Source: an uncultured Christensenellaceae bacterium (GTDB lineage Bacteria > Bacillota > Clostridia > Christensenellales > CAG-314). From it: a stretch of DNA of 64,000 bases. Under the pieces are notes generated by a model that was given only the letters and a program-made list of their open reading frames with translations, was not told the origin of the DNA and did not search any database. The stretch is taken from positions 124,001 through 188,000 of the forward strand of contig CAJUNH010000001.1 of the NCBI GenBank assembly GCA_910587795.1, read 5' to 3'. Shown piece after piece: positions 7,445 to 15,377 of this stretch (its first letter is position 1; every line of letters begins with the position of its first letter). Both the position numbers and the translations under genes were made by a program.

Positions 7445-8101
7445 ATGAAAAACGCTGATCCCGTTCCGTTACAGGAGCAAAGTGATTCTAACGAAATAAC
7501 AAAACATCCCGCCGAGCAGGAAAAAAAGCGGGAAAAAGATAATAAGCAAGATAGAAAAAAGAAAAAGCAGCGTAATTTATGGCCGCTTAAAGCTTTTATA
7601 ATTACACTGATTTTGTCAGCGGCAGTAAATGCAGGATCCGAGTTGGTACTTGCAGAATCAAAACAATTATGGTTGGCAATTTTACTTACGTGTATTATAC
7701 TGGCTTTTGGCGTTGTTTTCGATATGATAGGCACGGCGGCAACAGCGTGTGATGTCGAACCGTTTTTGGCTATGGCTTCGCGCAAGGTTAAAGGCGCTAA
7801 AACTGCGGTAAAATTATCTAAAAACAGCCACGTCGTGTCGTCTGTATGCTGCGATATTGTCGGTGATATTTGCGGAATAGTATCAGGTGTGTGTGCAGCC
7901 ACAATAGTGCGCAGTATAGTAGAAAATGCAGTGGATATGACAAAAACGGTAAGCTTTATCGTAACCGTCGTTATATATGCGGTAATATCCACCCTTACCA
8001 TTACGCTAAAAGCTATTGGGAAAAACTGTGCCGTTAACAGTTGCAATAAAATAGTATTTGGTGTGGCAAAGTTTTTAAGCATTTTCCATAAGGAAGGCTA
8101 A
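7445..8101 (+). CDS. oapA: OLE-associated membrane protein OapA
   Basis: A 218-residue protein with a long, highly charged, Lys-rich N-terminal tail (residues 1-43) and four hydrophobic helices at about 45-68, 75-97, 125-150 and 155-180. The third helix carries D137-IVG-D141, a DxxxD motif as described for OapA, and the second helix ends with FDMIGTAATACD. OapA is the membrane protein that binds OLE RNA and anchors it to the cell membrane. ATG 7445 follows GGAG. It sits between the OLE RNA and dxs, and ends two bases before the dxs GTG. The basic tail is a plausible RNA contact (inference). Confidence 0.85.
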   Translation: MKNADPVPLQEQSDSNEITKHPAEQEKKREKDNKQDRKKKKQRNLWPLKAFIITLILSAAVNAGSELVLAESKQLWLAILLTCIILAFGVVFDMIGTAATACDVEPFLAMASRKVKGAKTAVKLSKNSHVVSSVCCDIVGDICGIVSGVCAATIVRSIVENAVDMTKTVSFIVTVVIYAVISTLTITLKAIGKNCAVNSCNKIVFGVAKFLSIFHKEG

Positions 8102-8103
8102 TA

Positions 8104-9900
8104 GTGCTTGAAATTGTAAAGTCTGTAGAAGATTTAAAAAAACTGGATATCAAACAACTGCCCGAGTTATGTGCAGATATACGTCAAAAACTTATCGACG
8201 ACGTAACTCTCGCGGGCGGACATTTGGCAAGCAATTTAGGAGTTGTGGAATTGTCGGTTGCGCTTCATTATGTTTTTGACGAAGCGGATAAAATCGTGTG
8301 GGATGTCGGTCATCAAAGTTATGTGCATAAAATTCTTACCGGTCGCGGTGAGAATTTTTGTTCGTTACGTCAAAAAGACGGATTAAGCGGTTTTCCCGAT
8401 TATGAGGAAAGCGTACTGGACTGCTTTAATACGGGGCATGCCGGTACGGCAATATCCGCCGCATTAGGGCTTGCAAAAGCCCGCGCTACTGCAAACGATA
8501 AATATAACGTTATCGCCGTGGTTGGCGACGGTTCTATGACGTGCGGTCTTACCTATGAAGCGCTTAATAATATCAAGGACACAAATATGCTGATTGTGCT
8601 TAACGACAACAATATGTCTATTAGCGATAACGTTGGCGCGGCAACGCTGAATATGTCCAAAATACGTGTAGGTAAGTACGACGCTAATAAAGAAAAACTT
8701 AAACGCAGACTGCAACGCGTTCCTTTTATCGGTAAGGGATTGTATCGTTTTTTACGGTGGTGCAAGCGTAAGGCAAAGCTTAGATTTGTTAAAAACAGTT
8801 ATTTCGATATATTTGATTTAAAGTACGTTGGCATTATTGACGGCAATGAGATAAAAGACCTTATATATTATCTTACAAAGATAAAAAATAATGTGCGTAA
8901 GCCTACGGTTTTGCATATAGTTACAAAGAAAGGAAAGGGATATTCTGCCGCCGAGACCGATCCCGAAGGTTATCATTCGGTATCCGGGGTTAACGCAGGC
9001 TGTAATATGGCGTTGGATAGCTCTGTTGTTGTAGGGGATTCTCTTTGCAATCTTATGAGTCAAAGAAATGATGTCGTTGCAATATGCGCCGCGATGTCTA
9101 AAGCAACGGGATTGGACGTGGTTAAAAAGGAATATCCGCAACGCTTCTATGACGTAGGCATTGCCGAAAGCCATGCAGTTACGTTTGCAGCTGGGCTTGC
9201 GCGGGGCGGAGTGCGACCGTACGTTGCAATATATTCTACATTTTTGCAACGCAGTTACGATCAAATTTTGCACGACGTTGCAATACAAAATTTGCCTGTA
9301 ACATTTCTAATCGATAGGGCTGGGTTTGTCGGAGCCGACGGGAAAACGCATCAAGGTTTGTTCGACTTATCGTATCTGGGGCAGATCCCTAACCTTAAAG
9401 TATGGACTCCGTCTACTTATGCCGAACTTTCGCAAATGATTAAGGAAGGCGCGAATACGGACGGTCCCGTGGCAATTAGATATACTAAATCGCTAAGCGA
9501 CGCCGACAGATCTTTCAGCGGAAACTGGAATATTGTGCGGCCTTGCCGCAATCCCAAACTTGTAATTCTTGCCGTCGGTTGCCGAATGACGGATATTGCA
9601 TTGAGCGTGGCGAATGACGGAACAGAGGTTGTAGACGTTACTACCGTTAAACCGTTAGATGAGGTATATTTAAACTCTATCGGCAATGCAAAAATTTTAA
9701 CTTTGGAAGAAAACGTAGTTAAAGGCGGATTCGGTCAAAGCGTATTATCGTTTATTGCTGATTGCGGTTTAACTAACAGTGTAAAAGTGTTGGGCGTAGA
9801 CGATTGTTTTGTTCGTCATGCAAAGGTAGAAGAACAAATGCAGATGTGCGGACTGGATGCGGAACATATAGAGCAAATTATTGATAAGTTTCTAAAATAA
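8104..9900 (+). CDS. dxs: 1-deoxy-D-xylulose-5-phosphate synthase
   Basis: A 598-residue thiamine-diphosphate enzyme that condenses pyruvate with glyceraldehyde 3-phosphate, the first step of the MEP isoprenoid pathway. Visible motifs: the N-terminal GGHLASNLGVVELSVALH, the ThDP site GDGSMTCGLTYEALNN (usually GDGxxTGG, here Cys for the first Gly), and the transketolase segment YDVGIAESHAVTFAAGLARGG. The start is GTG 8104, with GGAAGG about ten bases earlier inside the oapA 3' end. It is slightly short against the usual 620 residues. Its position next to ispA, OLE RNA and oapA repeats the classical OLE neighbourhood. Confidence 0.96.
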   Translation: MLEIVKSVEDLKKLDIKQLPELCADIRQKLIDDVTLAGGHLASNLGVVELSVALHYVFDEADKIVWDVGHQSYVHKILTGRGENFCSLRQKDGLSGFPDYEESVLDCFNTGHAGTAISAALGLAKARATANDKYNVIAVVGDGSMTCGLTYEALNNIKDTNMLIVLNDNNMSISDNVGAATLNMSKIRVGKYDANKEKLKRRLQRVPFIGKGLYRFLRWCKRKAKLRFVKNSYFDIFDLKYVGIIDGNEIKDLIYYLTKIKNNVRKPTVLHIVTKKGKGYSAAETDPEGYHSVSGVNAGCNMALDSSVVVGDSLCNLMSQRNDVVAICAAMSKATGLDVVKKEYPQRFYDVGIAESHAVTFAAGLARGGVRPYVAIYSTFLQRSYDQILHDVAIQNLPVTFLIDRAGFVGADGKTHQGLFDLSYLGQIPNLKVWTPSTYAELSQMIKEGANTDGPVAIRYTKSLSDADRSFSGNWNIVRPCRNPKLVILAVGCRMTDIALSVANDGTEVVDVTTVKPLDEVYLNSIGNAKILTLEENVVKGGFGQSVLSFIADCGLTNSVKVLGVDDCFVRHAKVEEQMQMCGLDAEHIEQIIDKFLK

Positions 9901-9903
9901 AGG

Positions 9904-9932
9904 TTGAATTTTTATGCATAATTGTGTATAAT
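9904..9932 (+). promoter_or_regulatory. argR promoter with overlapping ARG-box-like site
   Basis: TTGAAT (9904-9909), a 17-base spacer and a perfect TATAAT (9927-9932) precede argR. The -35 is embedded in TGAATTTTTATGCA (9905-9918), which differs at one position from the ARG-box core TGAATWWWWATTCA. Binding of ArgR there would block the -35, giving autoregulation (inference). Confidence 0.6.
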
Positions 9933-9955
9933 TATAAAATAAAAATGGGGTACTT

Positions 9956-10408
9956 ATGAATAGAGCTACGCGACAATCAAAAATTTTAAATATTATAGCA
10001 TCGCGCGACGTGGAAACGCAAGAGGATCTTGTCTGTCTGCTGCGAAAAAACGGATGCGACGTTACGCAAGCGACCGTTTCACGTGATATTAAGGAATTGG
10101 GAATAATAAAAACCCTTACCGCAAACGGTAAATATAAGTACGCTACTATGCAAAAGGCGGATAGTAATCTGTCCGTAAAGCTTTTAAATATTGTACGCGA
10201 AACTGTTATATCCGTTGTGACGGCAAATAATTTGTGCGTAGTAAAAACTATGACGGATAACGCCTTGGCTGTTTCGGGAGCATTAGAGCAGATGTGCTTT
10301 GACGAAGTTATCGGTATCGTGGCCGACAGAAGTACTGTATTAATTGTTTGCAACAGTGCTAAAGACGCCGGTGTATTAGCTCAGGAAATAAATCGTTTGT
10401 TGGATTAG
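9956..10408 (+). CDS. argR: Arginine repressor ArgR/AhrC
   Basis: A 150-residue regulator with an N-terminal winged helix (RQSKILNIIASRDVETQEDLVCLL, then TQATVSRDIKELGIIK) and a C-terminal arginine-binding oligomerisation domain with NALAVSGALEQMCFDEVIGIVADRSTVLIVC. ArgR hexamers bind ARG boxes with arginine as corepressor to control arginine synthesis and breakdown. It lies between dxs and recN, the normal location in Firmicutes, and carries its own promoter with an ARG-box-like site. Confidence 0.95.
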   Translation: MNRATRQSKILNIIASRDVETQEDLVCLLRKNGCDVTQATVSRDIKELGIIKTLTANGKYKYATMQKADSNLSVKLLNIVRETVISVVTANNLCVVKTMTDNALAVSGALEQMCFDEVIGIVADRSTVLIVCNSAKDAGVLAQEINRLLD

Positions 10409-10414
10409 AAACAT

Positions 10415-12124
10415 ATGATAAAGAGTTTAAGTATTAATAATATAGCGCTTATAGACCACTTGGACATCGATTTTAAGGAGGGGCTTACTGTGCTATCGGG
10501 AGAAACCGGTAGCGGTAAGTCTATTATTATAGATTCGCTGGCGTTTGTATTGGGGGACAGAGCGGATAAAACGCTTATAAAATACGGCGCAGATAATGCG
10601 GAAGTTACGGCACTGTTTGAGGTGTCGAAAGATAACCCTGTTGTTTCTAAAATGGAAGAATACGGTTACGGCAGGGATACGGAAATTTTACTTAACAGAA
10701 AGATGTCTGTTGCGGGAAAGAACGAAATCCGTATTCAAGGCAAAACGGCAACGCTTGCGATTTTAAAAGAAATATGCGCCGAACTTGTGGATATTTTCGG
10801 TCAAGGGCAGCACTTATCTTTACTTAACGAAAAAAATCAGTTAAGCGTGTTAGACGCTTTCTGTAATTTTAACGGTGACGACGTTTTATTAAAGAACGAA
10901 TTGTGCGCGCAGCTTAACGCCATAAATAAGGAACTTAAGTCACTCGGCGGAAGCGATGCCGAACGTGCCAGAACTTTGGATATACTTAAATATCAAATAG
11001 ACGAAATAACTGCGGCGAAATTGGATGTCGGCGAGGAAGAAAATCTTTCCGCAATGCATTTGCGTATTGTTAACGAAGAAAAAATTATCTCGGCTTTGGA
11101 ATTGTCGATAGGAAATCTTAACGGCGAGCAGGGGGCGATTTCTAAGATTGCCGAGTCTTGCTCTGCTTTAAAAAGTATTTTCTCTTTGGAGAATAGCGTT
11201 ATGGAGTTGCAAAACCGTTTGCAATCCGCCCGTTTGGAAATCGAGGACGTAAGCGCAGAGTTGTGCGAGCTTATAGAACAGACGGAATATAATCAAGTTA
11301 ATGTCGACCGACTTGAATCGCGTTTGGAAGAGATCAAACAGATAAAGCGTAAGTACGGCGGCAGCGTAGAAGAATGTTTGAAGTTTTTGGATAATGCTAA
11401 AACATTATACGATGGTTTGTCTAATTGCGCGGAGCATATCAATAAGTTAAATACCGAAAAAAAAGCAGTGCTGGAAGAAATGTATCGTGTTAACGAAAAA
11501 ATTTTTGCAGAGCGAAAACAGGTCGCGGAAAAACTGTCTCGGCAGATTATGCGCGAATTATGCGATTTGGGTATGCGGGGGACAAATTTTGTAGTGCAAT
11601 TTAACGATAAGCCGACTTTTGAAGAATACAGTTTAAGCCCGTTTTCTAACGGATTTGACGAAGTTCAGTTTTTGATGTCCGCTAATGTAGGCGAACCGCT
11701 AAAACCGCTTTCCAAGGTTATATCCGGAGGCGAAATGTCTCGCTTTATGCTTGCGGTAAAAAATATAACCGCCCTTGCGGAAAAAATTCCCACAATGGTG
11801 TTTGACGAAATTGATACGGGAATATCCGGCACTATGGCGCAGATGGTTGCAAATAAACTTGCAAACGTATCGCATAACCGTAAAGACGGCTATCAATGTA
11901 TAGTAATAACGCACTTGCCGCAAATTGTGGCTATGGCGGATGTTAATTTATTTATTAAAAAGTACGAACAGAACAACAAAACGCACACCGACGTAGAAGT
12001 GTTGGAAACTTACGAACAACGCGCGACTGAGGTATCCAGATTGATGGGCGGTGTGGGCGCACACGCTGTTGTAAGCGCAAAAGAATTAATTGATTGGTCA
12101 GTTGAATTTAAAAAGAATTTATAG
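10415..12124 (+). CDS. recN: DNA repair protein RecN
   Basis: A 569-residue SMC-like ATPase. The N-terminal Walker A is GETGSGKS (about residues 30-37), a long coiled-coil region spans roughly 150-370, and the C terminus holds the signature ISGGEMSRFMLAVKNI and Walker B TMVFDEIDTGISG followed by VITHLPQIVAMAD. RecN acts early in double-strand break repair. It starts six bases after argR; the argR-recN-spoIVB order is conserved in Firmicutes. Confidence 0.97.
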   Translation: MIKSLSINNIALIDHLDIDFKEGLTVLSGETGSGKSIIIDSLAFVLGDRADKTLIKYGADNAEVTALFEVSKDNPVVSKMEEYGYGRDTEILLNRKMSVAGKNEIRIQGKTATLAILKEICAELVDIFGQGQHLSLLNEKNQLSVLDAFCNFNGDDVLLKNELCAQLNAINKELKSLGGSDAERARTLDILKYQIDEITAAKLDVGEEENLSAMHLRIVNEEKIISALELSIGNLNGEQGAISKIAESCSALKSIFSLENSVMELQNRLQSARLEIEDVSAELCELIEQTEYNQVNVDRLESRLEEIKQIKRKYGGSVEECLKFLDNAKTLYDGLSNCAEHINKLNTEKKAVLEEMYRVNEKIFAERKQVAEKLSRQIMRELCDLGMRGTNFVVQFNDKPTFEEYSLSPFSNGFDEVQFLMSANVGEPLKPLSKVISGGEMSRFMLAVKNITALAEKIPTMVFDEIDTGISGTMAQMVANKLANVSHNRKDGYQCIVITHLPQIVAMADVNLFIKKYEQNNKTHTDVEVLETYEQRATEVSRLMGGVGAHAVVSAKELIDWSVEFKKNL

Positions 12125-12224
12125 GGTATACGGAAATTTTAATATCTAACGTTAAAAATTACTGCGATTAAATATGATTACGAAAAGATTGATGTTGTTA
12201 TAAACGGTTTTTGTATTAAACAGA

Positions 12225-12257
12225 GAGAAAAAACAGTCTTAGGATTGTTTTCTTTTT
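12225..12257 (+). terminator. Terminator after recN
   Basis: A GAAAA-CAGTC arm pairs with GATTGTTTTC (about 10 bp with a 2-base bulge) and is followed by TTTTT. It separates the dxs-argR-recN transcript from spoIVB, which is sporulation-specific. Confidence 0.6.
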
Positions 12258-12310
12258 ATGTATATTGCTAAGACATATTCACAAACTATGTTTAGTATTT
12301 AGAGGTGAAT

Positions 12311-13408
12311 ATGAAAAAAATAATTATTTCTGCCTTAATTATTTGTTTTTTATTGCAGATTACTTGCATTCCGTTTGTTGCTTCTGCAAGCGTCAATACC
12401 GTATCTTGCGCGGCAGGAGAAAACAACGGAAATATACTAGACGACATCGGCAACTTATTTACAGGCGCTGTTTCGATGAATAAAATAGACGAAAAAGTAT
12501 ATTTGGGCGGCTATCCGCTTGGCATTACGATAGACGGAGACGGCGTAACTATAATAGGATTAAATGAATTTGTAGCGATAGACGGAAACTTGTGCTGTCC
12601 CGCAATGCAAGCGGGATTGGAAATTAACGACGTAATAGTAGAGTTGGACGGTCAGTCTATTTACGGCTCGGCAAAGCTTGCAGATATTGCGGCTCGCAGT
12701 AACGGCAAACCGCTTGTAATAAAATTTTTGCGCAGCGGAGATTTAATGCAAAGCAAAATTACCGCGCAACAGGATTTTACGTCTAAACAATACCGTCTTG
12801 GATTGTGGTCTAAGGATTCTGCCAGCGGAATAGGTACGCTTACCTATGTTAAAACAAATTTAAAATTCGGCAGTTTGGGACATCCAATCACCGACCCGAA
12901 GGGTAATATTATTAAATGTAAAAACGGCGGTGTTTTTAATTGTTCGATAGACGGCGTGGAAAAAGGGCGTAAAGGAGCGGCGGGAGAACTGCGAGGCAGT
13001 TTTAATTTTGAAAACCGTATCGGCAATATCTATGCAAACAATAAATTCGGCGCGTTCGGTTCATTTAATTCGCTGCCCAAATATTGTACGGAAACTATTG
13101 AAGTTGCCGATATAGGCGAAATTAAGCCGGGAAAAGCGCAGATTTATTGTACTTTGGATGGCAACGAACGTATGTGTTACGATATTGAGATTGTAAAAGC
13201 GGTTTTTCAGTCAAGCCGTGACGACAGAGGTATGGTAATACATGTAACGGACCCTGCGTTATTGGAAAAGACTGGCGGAATAGTGCAGGGAATGAGCGGC
13301 AGTCCGATTGTTCAAAACGGTAAACTTGTAGGCGCTGTAACCCACGTGTTTGTAAATGATCCTACGCGCGGATACGGAATGTATGCTAAGTGGATGCTTA
13401 CTAATTAA
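12311..13408 (+). CDS. spoIVB: SpoIVB serine peptidase (S55)
   Basis: Product of 365 residues from ATG 12311, preceded by AGAGGTGA; a GTG six bases upstream overlaps that site and is less likely. An N-terminal signal or anchor helix (about residues 3-27) leads to a PDZ domain (GLEINDVIVELDGQSIYGSAKLADI) and the S55 peptidase domain with FGSLGHPITDPKG (catalytic His) and GMSGSPIVQNGKLVGAVTHVF (catalytic Ser). SpoIVB is secreted from the forespore and cleaves SpoIVFA to trigger sigma-K activation. In most relatives spo0A follows; here it does not. Confidence 0.95.
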   Translation: MKKIIISALIICFLLQITCIPFVASASVNTVSCAAGENNGNILDDIGNLFTGAVSMNKIDEKVYLGGYPLGITIDGDGVTIIGLNEFVAIDGNLCCPAMQAGLEINDVIVELDGQSIYGSAKLADIAARSNGKPLVIKFLRSGDLMQSKITAQQDFTSKQYRLGLWSKDSASGIGTLTYVKTNLKFGSLGHPITDPKGNIIKCKNGGVFNCSIDGVEKGRKGAAGELRGSFNFENRIGNIYANNKFGAFGSFNSLPKYCTETIEVADIGEIKPGKAQIYCTLDGNERMCYDIEIVKAVFQSSRDDRGMVIHVTDPALLEKTGGIVQGMSGSPIVQNGKLVGAVTHVFVNDPTRGYGMYAKWMLTN

Positions 13409-13422
13409 CATATTTTTATATT

Positions 13423-13459
13423 AAAGCTCATATCAATTGATATGGGCTTTTTGTGTTTT
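13423..13459 (+). terminator. Terminator after spoIVB
   Basis: AAAGCTCATATC (13423-13434) pairs with GATATGGGCTTT (13439-13450) around AATT, with one G-T pair, followed by a T-rich tail. A potential ATG at 13442 falls within its 3' arm, which argues against that codon as a start. Confidence 0.8.
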
Positions 13460-13498
13460 GTAAGATATTCCTTTCAGGAAATAGCATGTAGACTGCGA

Positions 13499-14017
13499 AT
13501 GTACAGGTGGAAATTAATCTTGTGTATAGCCGTATCGCTTGCGGGCTTTGTGTTGGGTATTGCGTTATTTTGTACTTGCGGGTACGGCTGGTGGTATTAT
13601 AATCGTTGTAATTTTGCGTGTAAAATCACCGAAGCGGGATTTAGCGTTCTCTTGACTTTTATAATAGCCGCCGCGGTTATATATGTGTTGCTTACATTGT
13701 GCAGTATGTTGAGGCAAACGCATTTTCTGGCTTATTTGGTCAATTTGCTTGCCTGTTTTTATTGCGGGGCGACGCTTGCGGCAATATTTGTATATTCTAC
13801 TGTGTGGGGTATTTTATATGCTGTGTTTGTTGCAGTATTATGGCTTGCTACAATATGTTTGTCGTGCTTTGTATGTATAAGCGAGCTGCACATAAATAGA
13901 TGCTTCGGCGAAGCCGTAAGCGATATGAAATTGACTGCATTTGTGTTGACTGCGGGAGTTATCTATAAGATTATTGCCTTGTTTGTGATATTGAAGATAC
14001 TAACTATGCTAATTTGA
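13499..14017 (+). CDS. Integral membrane protein of unknown function
   Basis: The frame is open from 13442, but that ATG lies inside the spoIVB terminator hairpin, so the next ATG at 13499 is preferred; neither has a good ribosome site. The 172-residue product is almost entirely hydrophobic, with five to six membrane helices (near LILCIAVSLAGFVLGIAL, AGFSVLLTFIIAAAVIYVLL, LLACFYCGATLAAIFVY, FVAVLWLATICLSCFVC and a C-terminal helix), and many Cys residues. No family was recognised; the layout is loosely like SpoIIM-type proteins but no motif supports that. It fills the place where spo0A is normally found after spoIVB. Confidence 0.6.
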   Translation: MYRWKLILCIAVSLAGFVLGIALFCTCGYGWWYYNRCNFACKITEAGFSVLLTFIIAAAVIYVLLTLCSMLRQTHFLAYLVNLLACFYCGATLAAIFVYSTVWGILYAVFVAVLWLATICLSCFVCISELHINRCFGEAVSDMKLTAFVLTAGVIYKIIALFVILKILTMLI

Positions 14018-14046
14018 TTGTCTAAATAATAAATATTTGGTATAAT
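14018..14046 (+). promoter_or_regulatory. Sigma-A-like promoter for deoB
   Basis: TTGTCT (14018-14023), a 17-base spacer and TATAAT (14041-14046). An A/T palindrome with arms ATAATAAATAT begins within the -10 (14042-14063), and another direct copy of that 11-mer lies in the spacer at 14027-14037. Confidence 0.65.
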
Positions 14047-14088
14047 AAATATATATTTATTATTTAGTATTATCTATGGGGATATTTT

Positions 14089-15240
14089 ATGAGAGCTTTT
14101 ATTCTCGTTATAGACGGCTTTGGAATAGGCGCAATGCCCGACTGCAAAAAGTTTGGCGATTACGGTGCAAATACGCTTAAAAATATACGTCACGCATACG
14201 ATTTAAATCTGCCGAATATGGCCGATATGGGATTATATAATATTGACGGCACTTACAACGACGACCGTATGCCAAACGGCGCGTATGCTCGGTTAGAGGA
14301 ATTATCTAAGGGTAAGGATACTACGGTGGGACATTGGGAAATGTCAGGCGTGATTACAAAGTCGCCTTTGCCGACGTTCCCTAACGGCTTTCCACAACAC
14401 TTTGTTAGCAAACTGGAAAAAGAACTCGGTGCAAAAATTTTGTGCAATAAGCCTTACAGCGGAACGGAAGTAATTAAGGATTACGGCGAGGAACATCTTA
14501 AAACCGGGTGCCCGATAGTGTATACGTCGGCAGACAGCGTCTTGCAAATTGCCGTGCATATGGATAAATATACTATCGAACAGCTATACGATATGTGCGA
14601 AAAGGCTCGTAAGCTTTGCACGGGAGAATTCGGCGTCGGCAGAGTTATTGCCCGTCCTTTTACGGGGAAATATCCGTTTACGCGTACTGCGGAACGTAAG
14701 GATTTTTCGTTGGATCCAACGGGCGTTACGTTGCTTGACTGTGTAAAAGACGCAGGATTGGAGAGCGTTGCCGTGGGCAAAATCGAGTATATTTTTAACG
14801 GACGCGGAATTACAAGAAGTATACACACCTCAAGTAATTTGGACGGTCTTAACCATACGTTGGAAATTGCCCGTGAACATTTTGACGGATTGGTATTTGT
14901 GAACCTTGTGGACACGGATATGAAATACGGACACCGCAGAGACGTATTCGGTTACGCCGAAGCGTTGGAGGAAATTGACGTTAAAGTCGGCGAATTGGTT
15001 AAATTGCTTCATCACGACGATGTTTTATATATTACAGGCGACCATGGCTGCGATCCAACGCATAAAGCGCATACCGACCATACGCGCGAATACACTCCCT
15101 TGCTTATATACGGCTGTGATATCGTACCTACTAATTTGGGTACTTTGCAAGGATTTGACGTAATAGCCGATACCATTAAAGAACAGTTAGGCATTGCAAG
15201 GACTACACCGAAATCTGTTTGGGAAAAAGTTACGCGCTGA
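14089..15240 (+). CDS. deoB: Phosphopentomutase
   Basis: A 383-residue alkaline-phosphatase-superfamily enzyme that interconverts (deoxy)ribose 1-phosphate and 5-phosphate in nucleoside salvage. The N terminus ILVIDGFGIGAMPD gives the first metal ligand, GKDTTVGHWEM contains the phosphorylated Thr, and the C-terminal TGDHGCDPTHKAHTDHTREYTPLL carries the remaining Mn ligands. The length matches the family. A GGGG-type ribosome site precedes the ATG, and the gene stands alone between its own promoter and terminator. Confidence 0.97.
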   Translation: MRAFILVIDGFGIGAMPDCKKFGDYGANTLKNIRHAYDLNLPNMADMGLYNIDGTYNDDRMPNGAYARLEELSKGKDTTVGHWEMSGVITKSPLPTFPNGFPQHFVSKLEKELGAKILCNKPYSGTEVIKDYGEEHLKTGCPIVYTSADSVLQIAVHMDKYTIEQLYDMCEKARKLCTGEFGVGRVIARPFTGKYPFTRTAERKDFSLDPTGVTLLDCVKDAGLESVAVGKIEYIFNGRGITRSIHTSSNLDGLNHTLEIAREHFDGLVFVNLVDTDMKYGHRRDVFGYAEALEEIDVKVGELVKLLHHDDVLYITGDHGCDPTHKAHTDHTREYTPLLIYGCDIVPTNLGTLQGFDVIADTIKEQLGIARTTPKSVWEKVTR

Positions 15241-15260
15241 AAAATTAAGCAGACAATACT

Positions 15261-15296
15261 AAACTTCTCGATAATTAATTGTCGAGGAGTTTTTTA
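15261..15296 (+). terminator. Terminator after deoB
   Basis: AACTTCTCGATAATT pairs with AATTGTCGAGGAGTT (two G-T pairs) and runs into TTTTTT. The first bases of a longer open frame for the next gene lie within it, so the downstream start at 15378 is preferred. Confidence 0.85.
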
Positions 15297-15377
15297 TCGG
15301 CTTTTTACATAATGCGTATTACGCATATTTTAACAATCTATGCAAATACTAATACAAAATATATTAGGGAGATAAGT

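Noticed and set aside
12265..12483. Short Arg/Tyr-rich plus-strand frame over the spoIVB start
   Set aside because: It lies across a terminator and the spoIVB signal peptide region in another frame, has no ribosome site, and its composition is that of a shadow frame.
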